DNA from: Pseudomonas sp. B6002
Lineage (GTDB): Bacteria > Pseudomonadota > Gammaproteobacteria > Pseudomonadales > Pseudomonadaceae
DNA: 53,798 nt
Assembly: GCF_013385985.1 (NCBI RefSeq)
Contig: NZ_JACAOY010000028.1
Location: 49,893 to 103,690 of the forward strand
Direction: 5' to 3'
Below, piece by piece: positions 46,456-53,798 of the stretch (the first letter of the stretch is position 1; each line of letters starts with the position of its first letter). Below the pieces are notes generated by a model. It made no database searches and was not told the origin of the DNA. It worked only from the letters and a program-made list of their open reading frames with translations. The translations under genes were made by a program, and so were the position numbers.

Positions 46456-48582
46456 TTAGAACTTGGTTTGCACGGCCAATTCAAAGGTCCTCGGCGACCC
46501 CAGGTAATACGCCGGCGACACATGGGCAAACTCGGCATACACCTCGTTGGTCAGGTTGCGCACGCGCCCGGTCACCGAAGTGTGCGAGTCCACCTTGTAG
46601 CGCAGGAATGTCCCGAACAACGTGTAGGCCGGCACCGTCTGTGTGTTGGCATTGTCTGCATACACCTGCGCCACATACCTCGCATCCACACCCCCTTGCC
46701 AGTCCTCGGCAAAGTCATAAGTCAGCCACAGGTTGCCCACCTGCTTGGGCACATTGGTCGGCGTATTGCCTTTGCGCGAGACCACGGCGCCGCTGGCGAT
46801 TTTCTCGTTGAAGTCATCGTATTCGGCGTCGACCCAGGCGAAGTTGCCTTCGGCCAATAGCCTCGGGGTGATGCGCAGCGAGCTGGCCAACTCAATGCCC
46901 TTGGACGATTGCGCGCCCACCGGAATGCTGTTGGTCGGGTCCAGTGGGTCGGTGACAGCAAAGTCCTTTCGCTCGATCTTGTAGGCGGCAACGGTGGCCG
47001 AACCACGACCGTCCAGGTAGTCGAACTTGCTGCCCACTTCCCACTGTTTTCCCGTCGAGACGTCGAACACTTGCGTGGTGGTGTTCGGCTGTTCGGCGGC
47101 GGTGCTGTATTGCACATACACATTGGCCGTCGGGATGAATTGGTAGGTCAGGCCCACGCGGCCGGTTACCGGTTCCCAACTGCGGGTGAAGTGCCGTGGG
47201 TTGGTTGCGGTTACGGTTCGGTGATTGGTCACATCCAGGTCGATGGCGTCGTAGCGCAGGCCGGTGAGCAGGGAGAGTTTATCGGTCAGGCCCAGGCGAT
47301 TTTCCACGAACAGCGCACGGGTGGTGACCTCGTTGGTCTTGTCGCTGACAAAGCCCGGCTTGGTGCCCGGGATGTCATAGAAGTGCCCCGGGTTGTAATT
47401 GTTCGGGTCCACCGTGCTGTTGCCCGGTACGTTGAGCGGGTTGTTGGTGGTGCTGTTGACCTTGTATTCAAAGCCACCGGACCAGGTGGTCGACAGCCCG
47501 AACAGGCTGCTGTCGTGACGCAGTTCGAACTGGTTGCCGTTCTGCTCGCCCTGATGGCGCACCTGGTAGGCGGTGGAGCGGTTCACCGCGCTGTTGTCGG
47601 CGTTGTACTGGTAGGTTTCCAGGTTGCGGTAGTCGCGCTGGCTGTCCAGGTGATACAGGGTGTTCTTCAGGGTGGTGCTGTCGTTGATCCGGTAATCGAT
47701 GATCGAACGCGCCCAGATAGTGCGTTGTTCGTAACGGCCATCGGCGACGTTGTAGTTGTTGAAGCGGTTATGCCGGTCGATCTTCAGCTCGCCGGCCTTG
47801 GGGTTGAGTACCGGCGTGCCCCAGTAGGGGCTGTCTTCGTGCTCGTCCTGGTATTCCAGGGCCAGGGTATGGGACAGGTCGGGGGTCAAGTCACTGAGCA
47901 GGGAAAACGCCACGCTCCAGGCATCACGCTGATCGCGATCAATGTAGCTGTGGTTGGTGTTGCGGCTTACATCCAGGCGCGCGTAGTGCTGCACCTCGGC
48001 GCCCGGTTCGGTCAGGGCATGATTGACGCCGAAGGCCATGCCGGCCGTGTCGTAGCTGCCATAGGTGAGTTGGCCCTCGGCAGCTTGCTCTTCACGGGTG
48101 GCCAGTTTGGTCACGTAGTTCAGCGAGCCGCCCACAGAGCCGGCGCCGTTGATCAGCGAGGACGGGCCGCCGACCAGTTCGACGCGGTCGTAGATCCACG
48201 CATCCACCGGACGTGCCAGGCCGGTGGCGACGTTGATGCCGTTGAACATCTGGGTGATCTGGCTGCTGGTAAAGCCACGGTATGACACGAACCCGCCAAA
48301 CCCCGGCGGCGCACTCGCGTTGACGCCGGGCAGGGTGTTGGCCGCATCGCGGAAGGTCTTGGCGCCATGGCGCTCGATGTCATTTCGATTGGCGATAGCC
48401 ACTGACGCTGGGGTTTCCCGCACGCTCAATCCGAGGCGCGACGCCATGCCGCTGGATTGATCCAGGGTCAGGCCGGGTTCGGTGGCTTGATCGCCATCAA
48501 TGGTCGTGGGGGCCAACTCGATGGCCACGGCGCAAACAGGCAGGCAGCCGAACAGGCCCGCCAACAGGGGGAGATGTTTCAT
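46456..48582 (-). CDS. TonB-dependent siderophore receptor
   Basis: A 708-residue outer-membrane receptor. A signal peptide covers about residues 1-20. The plug includes LGLSVRETPASVAIANR, DAANTLPGVNASAPPGF, SYRGFTSSQITQMFNGI and LVGGPSSLINGAGSVGGSLN, all siderophore-receptor features. The barrel ends in ELAVQTKF. The ATG at 48582 has AGGA upstream; a longer frame start lacks one. A DUF2946 gene lies just upstream on the same strand. That pairing is also seen with copper-related TonB receptors, so metal other than iron cannot be excluded. Sequence alone favours a ferric-siderophore ligand. Confidence 0.88.
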   Translation of the reverse strand: MKHLPLLAGLFGCLPVCAVAIELAPTTIDGDQATEPGLTLDQSSGMASRLGLSVRETPASVAIANRNDIERHGAKTFRDAANTLPGVNASAPPGFGGFVSYRGFTSSQITQMFNGINVATGLARPVDAWIYDRVELVGGPSSLINGAGSVGGSLNYVTKLATREEQAAEGQLTYGSYDTAGMAFGVNHALTEPGAEVQHYARLDVSRNTNHSYIDRDQRDAWSVAFSLLSDLTPDLSHTLALEYQDEHEDSPYWGTPVLNPKAGELKIDRHNRFNNYNVADGRYEQRTIWARSIIDYRINDSTTLKNTLYHLDSQRDYRNLETYQYNADNSAVNRSTAYQVRHQGEQNGNQFELRHDSSLFGLSTTWSGGFEYKVNSTTNNPLNVPGNSTVDPNNYNPGHFYDIPGTKPGFVSDKTNEVTTRALFVENRLGLTDKLSLLTGLRYDAIDLDVTNHRTVTATNPRHFTRSWEPVTGRVGLTYQFIPTANVYVQYSTAAEQPNTTTQVFDVSTGKQWEVGSKFDYLDGRGSATVAAYKIERKDFAVTDPLDPTNSIPVGAQSSKGIELASSLRITPRLLAEGNFAWVDAEYDDFNEKIASGAVVSRKGNTPTNVPKQVGNLWLTYDFAEDWQGGVDARYVAQVYADNANTQTVPAYTLFGTFLRYKVDSHTSVTGRVRNLTNEVYAEFAHVSPAYYLGSPRTFELAVQTKF

Positions 48583-48677
48583 GGTTGAATCCTGAAAAAC
48601 TTGGCTTGAAAACAACGCACAGCCGGCCGTAATCCCCAACGGGAACGGTGGTCAGTGCTGATCAGAAAGCGAAGGTG

Positions 48678-49067
48678 TCAGGCAAAAACAGGCGGCGCGC
48701 GCGGGTGAGCCGTGGGCCAGGTGAAGCGGGCAGGGATGTCGGCAGCCACAACCACCGCAGGTGGTGGCGCGTGGGGTTGTGGCAGCACCGCCACATTGAG
48801 GCTGGTATTGAGCGCCGGGCCCATTCCACCCGATGAACACAGCGGGCAACCGAACGCCTTCGACAACGTCGGCAGGTTCTCGTCGGTCGAGTTCTTTTGT
48901 ACCGGCGCCTGGGTGCGCGGGTCCACCGTACAGAACTGCCCGCCGATGCCATTGAGCTGCATCCCCAGCATCTGCCCATGACCAATACTGCACGCGAACA
49001 CATTGAACAGGACGCAGCAATAGAGCATCCAGGCAATGAGCGGGCGGTCGGCACGGGCGATTTTCAT
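48678..49067 (-). CDS. DUF2946 family protein
   Basis: A 129-residue protein with an N-terminal hydrophobic anchor (LIAWMLYCCVLFNVFACSIG). A central CPLCSSGG motif precedes a Pro-rich tail (PQPHAPPPAVVVAADIPARF). The CxxC after a conserved GCPLC block is the DUF2946 mark. These genes often sit beside TonB receptors or copper genes. It lies about 95 bp before the receptor gene on the same strand, probably as one operon. Function unknown; periplasmic metal handling is a guess. Confidence 0.8.
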   Translation of the reverse strand: MKIARADRPLIAWMLYCCVLFNVFACSIGHGQMLGMQLNGIGGQFCTVDPRTQAPVQKNSTDENLPTLSKAFGCPLCSSGGMGPALNTSLNVAVLPQPHAPPPAVVVAADIPARFTWPTAHPRAPPVFA

Positions 49068-49160
49068 GGGGCGGCACTTTACCATCAGCGGCCGACGAAA
49101 TGCCTACAAAAAATCTCAGGCCGACTATCCTCATTCGCACGTTTTCAGGGAGAGCCAGCC

Positions 49161-49598
49161 ATGAGCTTTGTCATTGCACGATGGATCGTCGGGATTTTCA
49201 CCTGCATCAGCATGGTGCACCTGTATTGGGCCGCAGGCGGCAAACTCGGCAGCCTGGCTGCCATCCCCCAGTTGCCCGGCGAATTCGCCCGAGGGCCACG
49301 GCCAGCGTTCAAGCCTTCGGCGTTGGGCACCTTTCTGGTGGCGATGGGGCTGGTGGCGATAGCGCTATTGGTGTGCCTGCGCGCTGGATTGTATTTCTCG
49401 GCGGTGTCCCATGGCGCGTTGCAGTGGGGGATCAGCGCGATAGCCGTGATCATGTTTGCCAGGGCGATCGGGGATTCGGAGCTGGTGGGGTTTTTCAAGA
49501 AGGTGAGTGGGTCCAGGTTTGCGAAGTTGGATACGTATTTTTATTCGCCGTTGTGTTTGGTGTTGGGGGTGGGGTTGTTGGTGGTGGCGTGGGGGTGA
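49161..49598 (+). CDS. DUF3995-type small membrane protein
   Basis: A 145-residue membrane protein with about four hydrophobic segments: ARWIVGIFTCISMVHLYWA, LGTFLVAMGLVAIALLVCL, LQWGISAIAVIMFARAIGD and YSPLCLVLGVGLLVVAWG. The HLYWA-GG start and the C-terminal DTYFYSPLC match DUF3995 proteins. GGGAGAG precedes the ATG at 49161. It converges with the toxin/immunity island, 3 bp from the first gene there. Function unknown. Confidence 0.83.
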   Translation: MSFVIARWIVGIFTCISMVHLYWAAGGKLGSLAAIPQLPGEFARGPRPAFKPSALGTFLVAMGLVAIALLVCLRAGLYFSAVSHGALQWGISAIAVIMFARAIGDSELVGFFKKVSGSRFAKLDTYFYSPLCLVLGVGLLVVAWG

Positions 49599-49601
49599 GG
49601 C

Positions 49602-49985
49602 TCAGGTGTTTGTGGGGTAGAGGCGGATTCTTGATGCCGTCACCTCAACAAAGCCGACTTTTTGAGTGAGTGGTTCGTCAAGTTCGATAAGGATTATTGA
49701 GTCGCCGAATTTTAGCGCGGTGTACTCGCCGTCTTCATCTTGGATAAGTTCAGCGGTTATGTATGTGACTTTGTTTTCGACCGTGATGGAGGGAGTCTTT
49801 CGGGATGAGGGCATGAGGTTTTTCCCCAATGAGAAGACTTCCTCTAGGTCGAACTCTACATCCAGTTCATCGCCGATCTTGGGTGTGATGCCCATCCATG
49901 TGCCTGTGCCACTTCCGGCAGGCGAGTGGAAGCTCACGGATAGACCGTCGTCGGCCGGTATTGCTGCAGTGATTAGTATGTTCAC
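49602..49985 (-). CDS. small acidic hypothetical protein of the toxin/immunity island
   Basis: A 127-residue protein if started at GTG 49985; an in-frame ATG at 50060 would add 25 residues, and the ribosome site is weak for both. It reads ILITAAIPADDGLSVSFHSP, GITPKIGDELDVEFDLEEVF and FGDSIILIELDEPLTQKV. It is beta-rich and acidic with no membrane segment. Base composition is lower in GC than the flanking core genes. It is last in a row of four minus-strand genes after the Rhs gene. Size, charge and context suggest an immunity protein, which is inference. Confidence 0.6.
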   Translation of the reverse strand: MNILITAAIPADDGLSVSFHSPAGSGTGTWMGITPKIGDELDVEFDLEEVFSLGKNLMPSSRKTPSITVENKVTYITAELIQDEDGEYTALKFGDSIILIELDEPLTQKVGFVEVTASRIRLYPTNT

Positions 49986-50150
49986 TTTAGTTCTTCGATA
50001 GTTGAGCGCTCTAAAAGTGTTGTTCGTGGTTTTTAATTGGTTTGAAAATTTGGATATCATGTTTTTTATGGTGACCCTTTCGCGATTAACCTGGCTTAAA
50101 ACGTCTAAGGTGTTTTTAGAGTAATTAAGTAAGTAACGTGGCTATAAAAC

Positions 50151-50558
50151 TTATAGCGTCGAAAAATCGATGTGGCCTCTAAATGATATGCAAGCTATCC
50201 AGCTGAGATTTTTTTGAGTGATAAAGGTGTGCTGAGGTAATTGCGAAAATATTTCGACTGCTAGAGCCAGGTTTTTGACGTCTATTGAATAGGCGTTGTC
50301 AGCAGTGTCCCCGATTATAAGAATATCGTCATTGCTGGCCGAAATTATTTTTTCCACAAGCGAGTTTTGCGCTTCTGGTGATTCCATTGTTCCGAGATAG
50401 GTGCTTCCTTTTAAGGAGTTCCATGCGATCTGGATTCCGGAAAAAGGGAGGCTGCTGATTGCATTTATTAATAGGTCGCATTCGGCCTCAGTCAATATAA
50501 TAAGTTCTGTATTGTGGTTTTGGAAGTCCTTAATAACTTCTTCGTCGAAATAATTCAT
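50151..50558 (-). CDS. immunity-like protein, diverged paralogue of the Rhs-linked gene
   Basis: A 135-residue acidic protein from AT-rich DNA. Its C-terminal half, ILIIGDTADNAYSI, then HTFITQKNLSWIACIS, lines up with the gene at 51250 (LILIVVDTAYRAWAI, then PFWITDKKLSFLIYMD). Both share D-T-A, a later I-T-x-K-x-L-S and a terminal H....F. They therefore look like diverged copies of one family, possibly DUF6756. With no toxin directly upstream it would be an orphan immunity gene. Confidence 0.65.
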   Translation of the reverse strand: MNYFDEEVIKDFQNHNTELIILTEAECDLLINAISSLPFSGIQIAWNSLKGSTYLGTMESPEAQNSLVEKIISASNDDILIIGDTADNAYSIDVKNLALAVEIFSQLPQHTFITQKNLSWIACISFRGHIDFSTL

Positions 50559-50708
50559 TGTAAAATCTCGTCGCTGATTAGATTGTTTTTTTAAGTGGTC
50601 CGGCGATTGTGAGTTTGTTCGTAGTCCTTTGAGCGATTTTTGATTTTGTGGTTTGATGGTTCGAATGATGATGCTTTGAGGTGGTTGTAAAATGGATGTT
50701 GTAGGGGG

Positions 50709-51041
50709 CTAAAAGAAGAAAAATAGCCCTGTATGGTTGTGTATTGCTAAGGTATTTAAACTTATTATTTTGTTTATGATGTCTGAGTTGGTAGCTGTCT
50801 TTCGTGCCTCTAAGATGCTTAGTGTCTTTTTGAGATCTTCAGGCGTGTCGATTTTTTCATCTTCGTATTCATCGATTATTTTGCCAAGCGAAGTATTTAT
50901 AGTGTCTATTGCGCCGGATTTTAAGAGTCGATAATATTCTTCGGAGGTGAGGTTGATTGTTTCGAGTAATGAGTCAGGGCAGGAGTCTGTATCCAATAAG
51001 TGCATGGCTTTCGAGGTGAGTGGGACGCAGATTGTCTTCAT
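50709..51041 (-). CDS. small AT-rich hypothetical protein of the toxin/immunity island
   Basis: A 110-residue protein: LLETINLTSEEYYRLLKSG, then IIDEYEDEKIDTPEDLKKT and a tail ending in four phenylalanines before the stop (HTGLFFFF). It is acidic and helical. Adenine-rich sequence precedes the ATG with no clear ribosome site. The family is not recognised, and it does not resemble its two neighbours. An orphan immunity or decayed gene is possible. Confidence 0.5.
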   Translation of the reverse strand: MKTICVPLTSKAMHLLDTDSCPDSLLETINLTSEEYYRLLKSGAIDTINTSLGKIIDEYEDEKIDTPEDLKKTLSILEARKTATNSDIINKIISLNTLAIHNHTGLFFFF

Positions 51042-51249
51042 GTTTTTTTGTTGGCGCAGCAGATTTGTTGTATTTGCTTTTTTTTTTGCCTGTTTTTCAG
51101 TTCTGGTTGTGAATGTGGCTTAAGTAGTGCTAGGTAATCAGGTGGTCGTCTTGTTAGAAGGGTTCGGTGAGTTGTGAAAAGTTAAATTGCACATTTTTGT
51201 GGTGAGCGCGCTCTGGCGAATATGAAATATTGGTCCTGTAATGCTCGGT

Positions 51250-51636
51250 CTAGGCAAAGCTCACGCAGTCATGATCGTCCATGTAGATCAAGAACGAAAG
51301 CTTTTTATCGGTTATCCAAAAAGGATATCCAGTAGTTTCCGACAAGATGTTCTCGATGTGTTCTGCTTTTTCAATCGCCCATGCCCTGTACGCAGTGTCG
51401 ACGACAATGAGGATCAACTGATCGTTGTATATGCGTTTTGAGACCTCTTGCCAAAATTTAGGATTATATTCGGCGTGTTTGATTTTTAGGCTGTTTGGGT
51501 CTAGATATTGAGCGCCTCCAAAAAAAATTTTGCAAAGGGACGTGATCAACGTCTTCAGTTCATCGGTGTTGAACTTTGTATTTTTAATTTGTAGATTTTC
51601 TAAGGTTTCATCGATTTCTGTTTCTAGATAACTCAT
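51250..51636 (-). CDS. putative immunity protein for the Rhs toxin (DUF6756-like)
   Basis: A 128-residue acidic protein whose ATG overlaps the Rhs stop (ATGA), so translation is coupled, the normal toxin-immunity layout. It reads SYLETEIDETLENLQIKN, ELKTLITSLCKIFFGGAQ, LILIVVDTAYRAWAIEKAEH and YPFWITDKKLSFLIYMDDHD. The start and the DK..LIYMDDH end recall DUF6756 proteins. It would bind and block the toxin tip encoded just before it. The DNA is AT-rich, as for the tip. Confidence 0.72.
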   Translation of the reverse strand: MSYLETEIDETLENLQIKNTKFNTDELKTLITSLCKIFFGGAQYLDPNSLKIKHAEYNPKFWQEVSKRIYNDQLILIVVDTAYRAWAIEKAEHIENILSETTGYPFWITDKKLSFLIYMDDHDCVSFA

Positions 51637-53798
51637 TTGGGGGCTCCAATTCGGGATCGGCTGACGGGAACTAGTGTCAGCAATATATGCCCTCTTGTAG
51701 TTCCGCCTGTTCGGCGCTTACCTGCTGCCTGGTATCCAATGTGAGGTGTGCGAGGGCCATTTGTACTGTGAGCTAGTGCTGGGTCGTCTATGTTTACTTC
51801 AGCGCCTTTATTTGGTCCTTCCGAAACACGCCATTCAGTCGGGAAAGATTTTCCATATTGGTCTTTTCCCCATTTAGTTACTTCAAATTCTTCCTTGGCT
51901 GCGCCTGTTCTTTGCATTGCTTCTTTAACCCCTCGGTGCATTTGCTCGTAGGCGTTACCCATTTCATGACGTCTATCAATATCTACGTCTGGATTGAATA
52001 TCCACCTAGTGCCCGCTACAGGGTTTGGGCAATCATACGGAGCACATGCCAATCCTAGTGGATCCACCCACCCCGTAGGATTCGGCACGTACCGGTACGC
52101 ATTGATCCCACCCGCCAGCTTCACCGGATCGGGCGTCAGGTAACGACCAATATGCGGATTGTAGTAGCGATGCCGGTTGTAGTGCAGCCCGCTTTCCTGA
52201 TCGAAGTATTGGCCCTGAAAGCGCAGCGGGTTGTCGATTTTTCCGACGTCCAGACGGCTGATTTCGCCATAGGCGCGGTAGTGGGCGGACCAGACGATTT
52301 CACCGTTGGGGGCGGTCAACTCCTGTGGTGTTCCAAGGTGATCCAGTTGGTAGTGGAAGGGCTTGGTTTGTTTGGGGCCGAAGCCTTCCAGCAAAGCCAG
52401 CGGCCTGAAGCTACCGGGTTCGTAGAGGTAGCTGCGATGCCGGTCCTTGTGATGCTCGGCAATCAGCTTGTCGCCTTGCCAAAAGAACTCGGTCGTTATT
52501 GCATCAACGGTTTTGCTGATCCGCCGCCCAAACGGATCGTATCGATAGCTGGCGGTCTGCCCGTTGGGTTGGGTGATGCCAATCAGCCGATGCTGGCAGT
52601 CGTAGCGGTACTCGGTGACGAGCAGGTGACCTTTGCCACGCCGCTCACGGATCAGATTGCCAAAAGCGTCATAGTCGTAATGCCTATCCCCCTGAATCAT
52701 CAACCGATTGCCCGCGACGATGTCCGGGCCGGGGCGGTTTTGCATGAGCAGGTTGCCGGCCGGGTCGTGGGAGAAGCGTTCTTGCAGGTCTTGGGAGTGG
52801 TCGGCGCGGGTGAGGCAGTTCAGTGGGTCGTGGGCGTAGTCGTGTTGGCCCTTGCGGGTGTCGAGCAGGCGGGTGAGGTTGCCGGATTTGTCGTAGGTGT
52901 AGTGGCGTGCGTAGAGGTGGTGTTCCTGCTGGGTGACGGTGTGGGCGTGCAGGCGTTGTTGGTCGTCGTAGTGGTAGTGGCTGAGCAGTTGGCCTTGTTG
53001 GCGTTGGTGTTCCTGGCCGGCGTTGAACAGGTGGGAGGTGAGGACTTCGCCATTGAGTTCGATGGTGGCGAGGTGACCGCCCTTGGCATGATTAAAAACA
53101 AGACGGTTGTTGTCGGGCAGGCGCAGGTGCTGGAGTTGGCCGCAGGCGTCGTAGCCGTAGCGCAAGGTGCCCCAGCCCTGGTGTTCGGCGGTGAGGCGGT
53201 TTTGGCTGTCGTATTCGTAGGCCAGCGCCCAGTGACCGTCTTCGACACCGAGGAGGTTGCCTTGGCGGTCGTAGGTGTAGTCGACGGTTTTGCCGTCGGG
53301 GAGGGTTTTTCTTACGAGGCGCCCGGCAGGATCGCGCTGGTATTTAGTAACCAACTGACTGCCGTCGTCGCCGTGTTCGGTCTTTTCCTGCAGATTGCCG
53401 TTGAGGTCGTAGACGTAGGCCGTGCGCTGTCCATCGAACCCAACTTCCTGCTGGATCAGACCGTTTAGGTGGTAATCGAGTTTGTAGGTCTCGCCAACCT
53501 CGTTTTCGATCTCAGTCAGCAATAACCGCGCGTTGTCGTAGCGATACTTGACCTGGGTGCCATCCGCATTGATGCGCCGACTGATCAGATGCAGCCCATC
53601 CGCATACTCGTAGCGGGTAACGCGGCCTAACTCATCCCGCTCAGAAGTGATTTTTCCATAAGGGTTGTAGCTGTATTCCCTAAAAGATCCGCCCGGCAGA
53701 ACTACCCGAATCAACCGCCCCACGCTGTCCCACTGATACTGGGTCAGCGCGCCATGCTCATCCTCCCGCGCCACCTGGCGGCCAAGGTCGTCATAGCG
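51633..53798 (-). CDS. Rhs-repeat protein with C-terminal type-47-like toxin tip (5' end outside window)
   Basis: The 721 visible codons are the C-terminal part of an Rhs/YD-repeat protein; the frame runs off the window edge at 53798. Many YD repeats are present (YDSQNRLTAEH, YDACGQLQHLRLPDNN, YRYDPFGRRISKTVD). The core ends with GRYLTPDPVKLAGGINAYRY and the DPLGL motif near 52050, the usual cleavage and switch point. The tip after it, about 140 residues, has HEMGNAYEQMHRGVKEAMQR, VTKWGKDQYGKSFPTEWRVS and HIGYQAAGKRRTGGTTRGHI, resembling polymorphic toxin type 47 (a likely nuclease). The tip is AT-richer than the core. Delivery is probably by a type VI system encoded elsewhere. Confidence 0.9.
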   Translation of the reverse strand, partial: RYDDLGRQVAREDEHGALTQYQWDSVGRLIRVVLPGGSFREYSYNPYGKITSERDELGRVTRYEYADGLHLISRRINADGTQVKYRYDNARLLLTEIENEVGETYKLDYHLNGLIQQEVGFDGQRTAYVYDLNGNLQEKTEHGDDGSQLVTKYQRDPAGRLVRKTLPDGKTVDYTYDRQGNLLGVEDGHWALAYEYDSQNRLTAEHQGWGTLRYGYDACGQLQHLRLPDNNRLVFNHAKGGHLATIELNGEVLTSHLFNAGQEHQRQQGQLLSHYHYDDQQRLHAHTVTQQEHHLYARHYTYDKSGNLTRLLDTRKGQHDYAHDPLNCLTRADHSQDLQERFSHDPAGNLLMQNRPGPDIVAGNRLMIQGDRHYDYDAFGNLIRERRGKGHLLVTEYRYDCQHRLIGITQPNGQTASYRYDPFGRRISKTVDAITTEFFWQGDKLIAEHHKDRHRSYLYEPGSFRPLALLEGFGPKQTKPFHYQLDHLGTPQELTAPNGEIVWSAHYRAYGEISRLDVGKIDNPLRFQGQYFDQESGLHYNRHRYYNPHIGRYLTPDPVKLAGGINAYRYVPNPTGWVDPLGLACAPYDCPNPVAGTRWIFNPDVDIDRRHEMGNAYEQMHRGVKEAMQRTGAAKEEFEVTKWGKDQYGKSFPTEWRVSEGPNKGAEVNIDDPALAHSTNGPRTPHIGYQAAGKRRTGGTTRGHILLTLVPVSRSRIGAPK

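Noticed and set aside
46909-48285. 458-codon plus-strand frame inside the second TonB receptor
   Set aside because: Antisense shadow; the receptor motifs on the minus strand are unambiguous.
52152-53468. 438-codon plus-strand frame opposite the Rhs gene
   Set aside because: Valine-rich reverse frame of YD repeats, with no independent support.

Overview
This window is chromosomal DNA from a Pseudomonas, most likely of the P. fluorescens group. The evidence is the high-GC coding style, the many REP/REPIN palindromes built on GGAGC(T/C)GGCTTGCC(T/G)GCGAT, and the gene content: an inositol catabolism cluster with its own ABC transporter, a CusCBA-type exporter, two TonB receptors, a DksA2-like factor and an Rhs toxin. 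No rRNA, tRNA, CRISPR array, integrase or insertion sequence was seen.

Layout. 1-4085: an AhpD-fold protein, a TonB siderophore receptor and an AraC/EutR-like regulator, with tandem REPINs. 4225-7985: a gamma-glutamyl-amine operon (glutamine-synthetase-like ligase, PotF-like binding protein, PuuB-like FAD oxidase) divergent from the EutR-like regulator. 7991-8356: a tandem array of a 136-bp REP unit. 8363-11626: a LysR regulator divergent from an aldo/keto reductase, an SDR and a SRPBCC protein. 11764-13816: an OmpR-type two-component system. 14221-15204: a membrane protein and a 24-residue membrane peptide behind a sigma-54-like promoter. 15376-21369: a Met/Cys-rich small periplasmic protein and a Cu/Ag-type CusCBA exporter.

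21490-35575 is the myo-inositol region: iolR (RpiR family) divergent from iolC (kinase fused to a DUF2090 aldolase-like domain), iolE, iolB, a TIM-barrel isomerase, iolD, iolG and a second Gfo/Idh oxidoreductase, then a binding protein, a double ATPase and a permease. Paired AT-rich palindromes of shared design, about 29 bp apart centre to centre, lie before both iolC and the transporter genes. They are the best candidates for IolR operators. Three REPINs interrupt the catabolic operon. The methylmalonate-semialdehyde dehydrogenase step (IolA/MmsA) is not encoded here.

35745-40496 encodes a 1583-residue DUF6543/dermonecrotic-toxin-like protein. 40870-46314 holds a DksA-like factor, a chemotaxis transducer behind a sigma-28-like promoter, several small conserved genes and a glycine-betaine/proline binding protein. 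46456-49598 holds a second TonB receptor, a DUF2946 protein and a DUF3995 membrane protein.

49602-53798 is an accessory, AT-rich toxin/immunity island read on the minus strand. An Rhs protein, cut by the window edge, carries a swapped C-terminal tip resembling polymorphic toxin type 47. Its stop overlaps the start of a small acidic immunity-type gene. Three more small AT-rich genes follow, one of which appears to be a diverged paralogue of that immunity gene. This looks like an orphan-immunity array and is the most accessory-like part of the window. Function calls rest on motif recognition by eye; no database search was run.
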